A stretch of DNA of 64,000 nucleotides from Zoroaster sp. YZ-2022 (taxonomy: Eukaryota; Echinodermata; Asteroidea; Forcipulatida; Zoroasteridae): contig CM055826.1 in NCBI GenBank assembly GCA_029582265.1, positions 37,394,127-37,458,126 of the forward strand, written 5' to 3'. The notes beneath the pieces were generated by a model. That model made no database searches, was not told where the DNA came from, and saw nothing but the letters and a program-made list of their open reading frames with translations. This document shows positions 50,001 through 53,000 of the stretch, one piece after another (the stretch's first letter is position 1; every line of letters begins with the position of its first letter). A program made the translations under genes and the position numbers.

Positions 50001-53000
50001 TGCAACTTGACTTGACTTGGAAAAAAATTATTTGTTGACTTCATTCAGACAAAAATGTTTTCTTTTGTCATTTCCAGATAATAAAGTGGAGATAAGGATG
50101 TACATCAAGCCTCAAACTTCCCACTTACCGGAGGCAAGTGATTTTAAAAAGTGATTTTAAAAAGTGGGTCAGTTGCTGGGTAAGTGGATCTATCCATGTT
50201 TTTACGTTATATCCCATAACAACATGGCCAGACACTGAAATCGGGTAAGTGACTTTTGGAAATGGATAAGTGAAAATACAAGGGTGGGTAAAGGGTGGAT
50301 AAGTGCTTGATAAGTGACAAATAAATTAAATTTTGAGGCTTGATGTACACTGCATTTTGTATGAAGAACGGACAACATAAAAACAGCAATGTGACTGCAC
50401 ATGCAAGGAAATGATTTGTGATTTGATTTGAAATACAAGGAAATGACTAGTGACTTGATACATGCAAAGAAATCCCTTGTGACTTGACTTAACTTGGAAA
50501 CAAGTTATTGCTTGTTATGTTCCTTGACTTGCAGAGAAATGACTTGTGACTTGACTTGGAAAAAAAATACTTGGTTAAATTAATTAATTGATAAATTAAT
50601 ACAACTTACCCCACTTGCAATGAAGACTGGTAAAAACACCCATCCAAGAAGTTGAACAAGCAAACATGCCTGTCAGATAGATCACAGAACAAAACTGAGT
50701 TATTATAAAAATTACTTTATTTAATGGCAGTATACATGTACATACTTTAGGGCAATATCATGGTTACTTAAGGCTGTGTGGGTTATCCGGGTACGCAGAT
50801 ACCCAACCGAAAATATCATTTACCTGGTTCCATTTTCGGTTCCAATTACCCGTTAACGACTTTTTCAAATTCCAACATTTTAAGCCACACAAAATAATGG
50901 AAGTCTCCGATTTTTTGCTTACAAAATGAAGAAAACTTGGATGAAGGCTTTAGAAATTAGAAGTTGCTGACAACCTCTCACATTGTTTGAAAATAAATTG
51001 TGTTCGTATTTAAAAAAAAAAAAAAATTTTTTTTATACATTCAGGAGTATTTATGTATTTTTAGAAAAGTTTTTACGGGTACCCGGATATCCGAAGATTT
51101 CAAATTTCGGGTATCCAGTTCCAAAATTAACCGAAAACGCACAGCCCTAACTCACATTCCATACTTTTTAGGTATTGGGCCCACTCTTAATGCCATAATT
51201 TCCTTATATTTCACTCATCAGTTTTTCACAGTAGTTGCATTATACCCAGACCTTACTCAGCACAAAAAAAAATTTCAGAAATTTGTTACACGTAACGCTG
51301 TATAAGAGAAAAATGCTGGTTACTCACGTTACATTTTTCAAACGTGCATAACCCATTGCGTTTTCTCTTACATAGCGTTACATATATAACAAATTTCTGA
51401 CATTATTATTTGTGCTGATTAAAGTCTGGGTATAATGCAACTACTATGAAAAAAAAAGGTGGATAAAGCCATTGAAGAGTGGGCCCAAAACGTCTAAAAT
51501 GTAACATGAGTAACTATGGAATTGCCTATTATAAGAATCAAGAGATATGTATACTAAACGGAAAGTTTCAGCTTATTTCATTGTGTCTAAGAGACACAAA
51601 TGTGGAATTTCTGTCTGTAGATGACAGGAATTCATTTTCGAAATTGTATCACTAATTTTAATACAATAGCACCTCATCAGGCATAAATTATCTCAAGGGA
51701 GGTTTCATCAACTTTACACCAAGTTATACATGTCTGTAAATAGGTGCGATTATTTATGTTTTGCAAGAGTAACTATATCAGTATACTGATAATATTTATT
51801 CCAAAATCCGCAACTATCTATTTTCTCACAAAAGTTTTGGCTCAGTTGGGTAGCTGCAGGAAGGGTACACTAGTTTGGGAGTGGGGTTTGGGAATGGGAC
51901 ATGGAGGGGGAAAGAAGGGGACGTCTCACATCATCTTCGATTGGAATTCTGCCGCACTGTGTTTTAAATGACTTTTTCACATACATAGGTGTACAAGTAT
52001 TCATGAACATTTGCCCAATTTGTTTGGCCTCTCTCAGCCACCATACTTTGTGCATAGGAAATTTGGTCTGATAGGTATCATGTATTTCACTGGTTGGCCA
52101 AAAAAAAAAAAAAGATGACCAGAAAGCAGACTTTTTTTGGCCTAAAGCATGACCAGGTGCTTTGTGGGATGTACGTACTTTTTGGTGAGGGGGAAGGGAG
52201 GGGGAAGGGAGGGGGAACAGGGATCACATCACTCAAGAAGGTGAGGGGATCGAGGTACAATGTATGTTATTGTAAAATTACTTGTTTTCATTCTGTCATT
52301 CACATCTCGTTTGAGCGACAGTGTACCTTCTACCTGTAGTGAGAGGTATACAATTATTATTCATACACACACACAAGTAACAGCAGAAGTCTTTGTACTG
52401 TACACAGTGTGCCAGCATGCTACGTGTATACTGTATCATTCAGCCATTCTAATTCCAAATGTGTGCACGCAAGCGTATGTCTGGATACAAGTTTGGCTGG
52501 AGAGAATCATTGGAGAAGATCAAGACGCAGCTTGCTAGTTAAAGGAACTTAAAGCGACAATATTAACAGGGCATGGAATCGAAGTGTTAGTTTTAGATTA
52601 AATCAGTGACTGAAGATGATACCCTACACGATGGTCATATTACCATTGCTGCTGCATAAAATGAGCAAGTAATTTTCAGTCACTGTGTTCATCTTAAACT
52701 AGGACACCGATTCCATGCCCTGTTGAATGTCTGCTCTTATCGTGACGATATTGTCCCTTTGCCTGGATGCAAACTACGTGTACATGTACTTTGCATTACA
52801 TGCAACTGGGCAACAGTAGAGAATCACACAACACTCACTTTATTTGCGTGATTACAAGGGCAACCCATGTCAAGTTCAGTTTAAGGCTGCGCCGGGTATC
52901 CGGGTACCCAACCAAAACTATCATTACCCGGTTCCATTTTTCAGTTCCAATTACCCATAAATGACTTCTTAAAATTCTGACTGATGCCACACAAATGGAA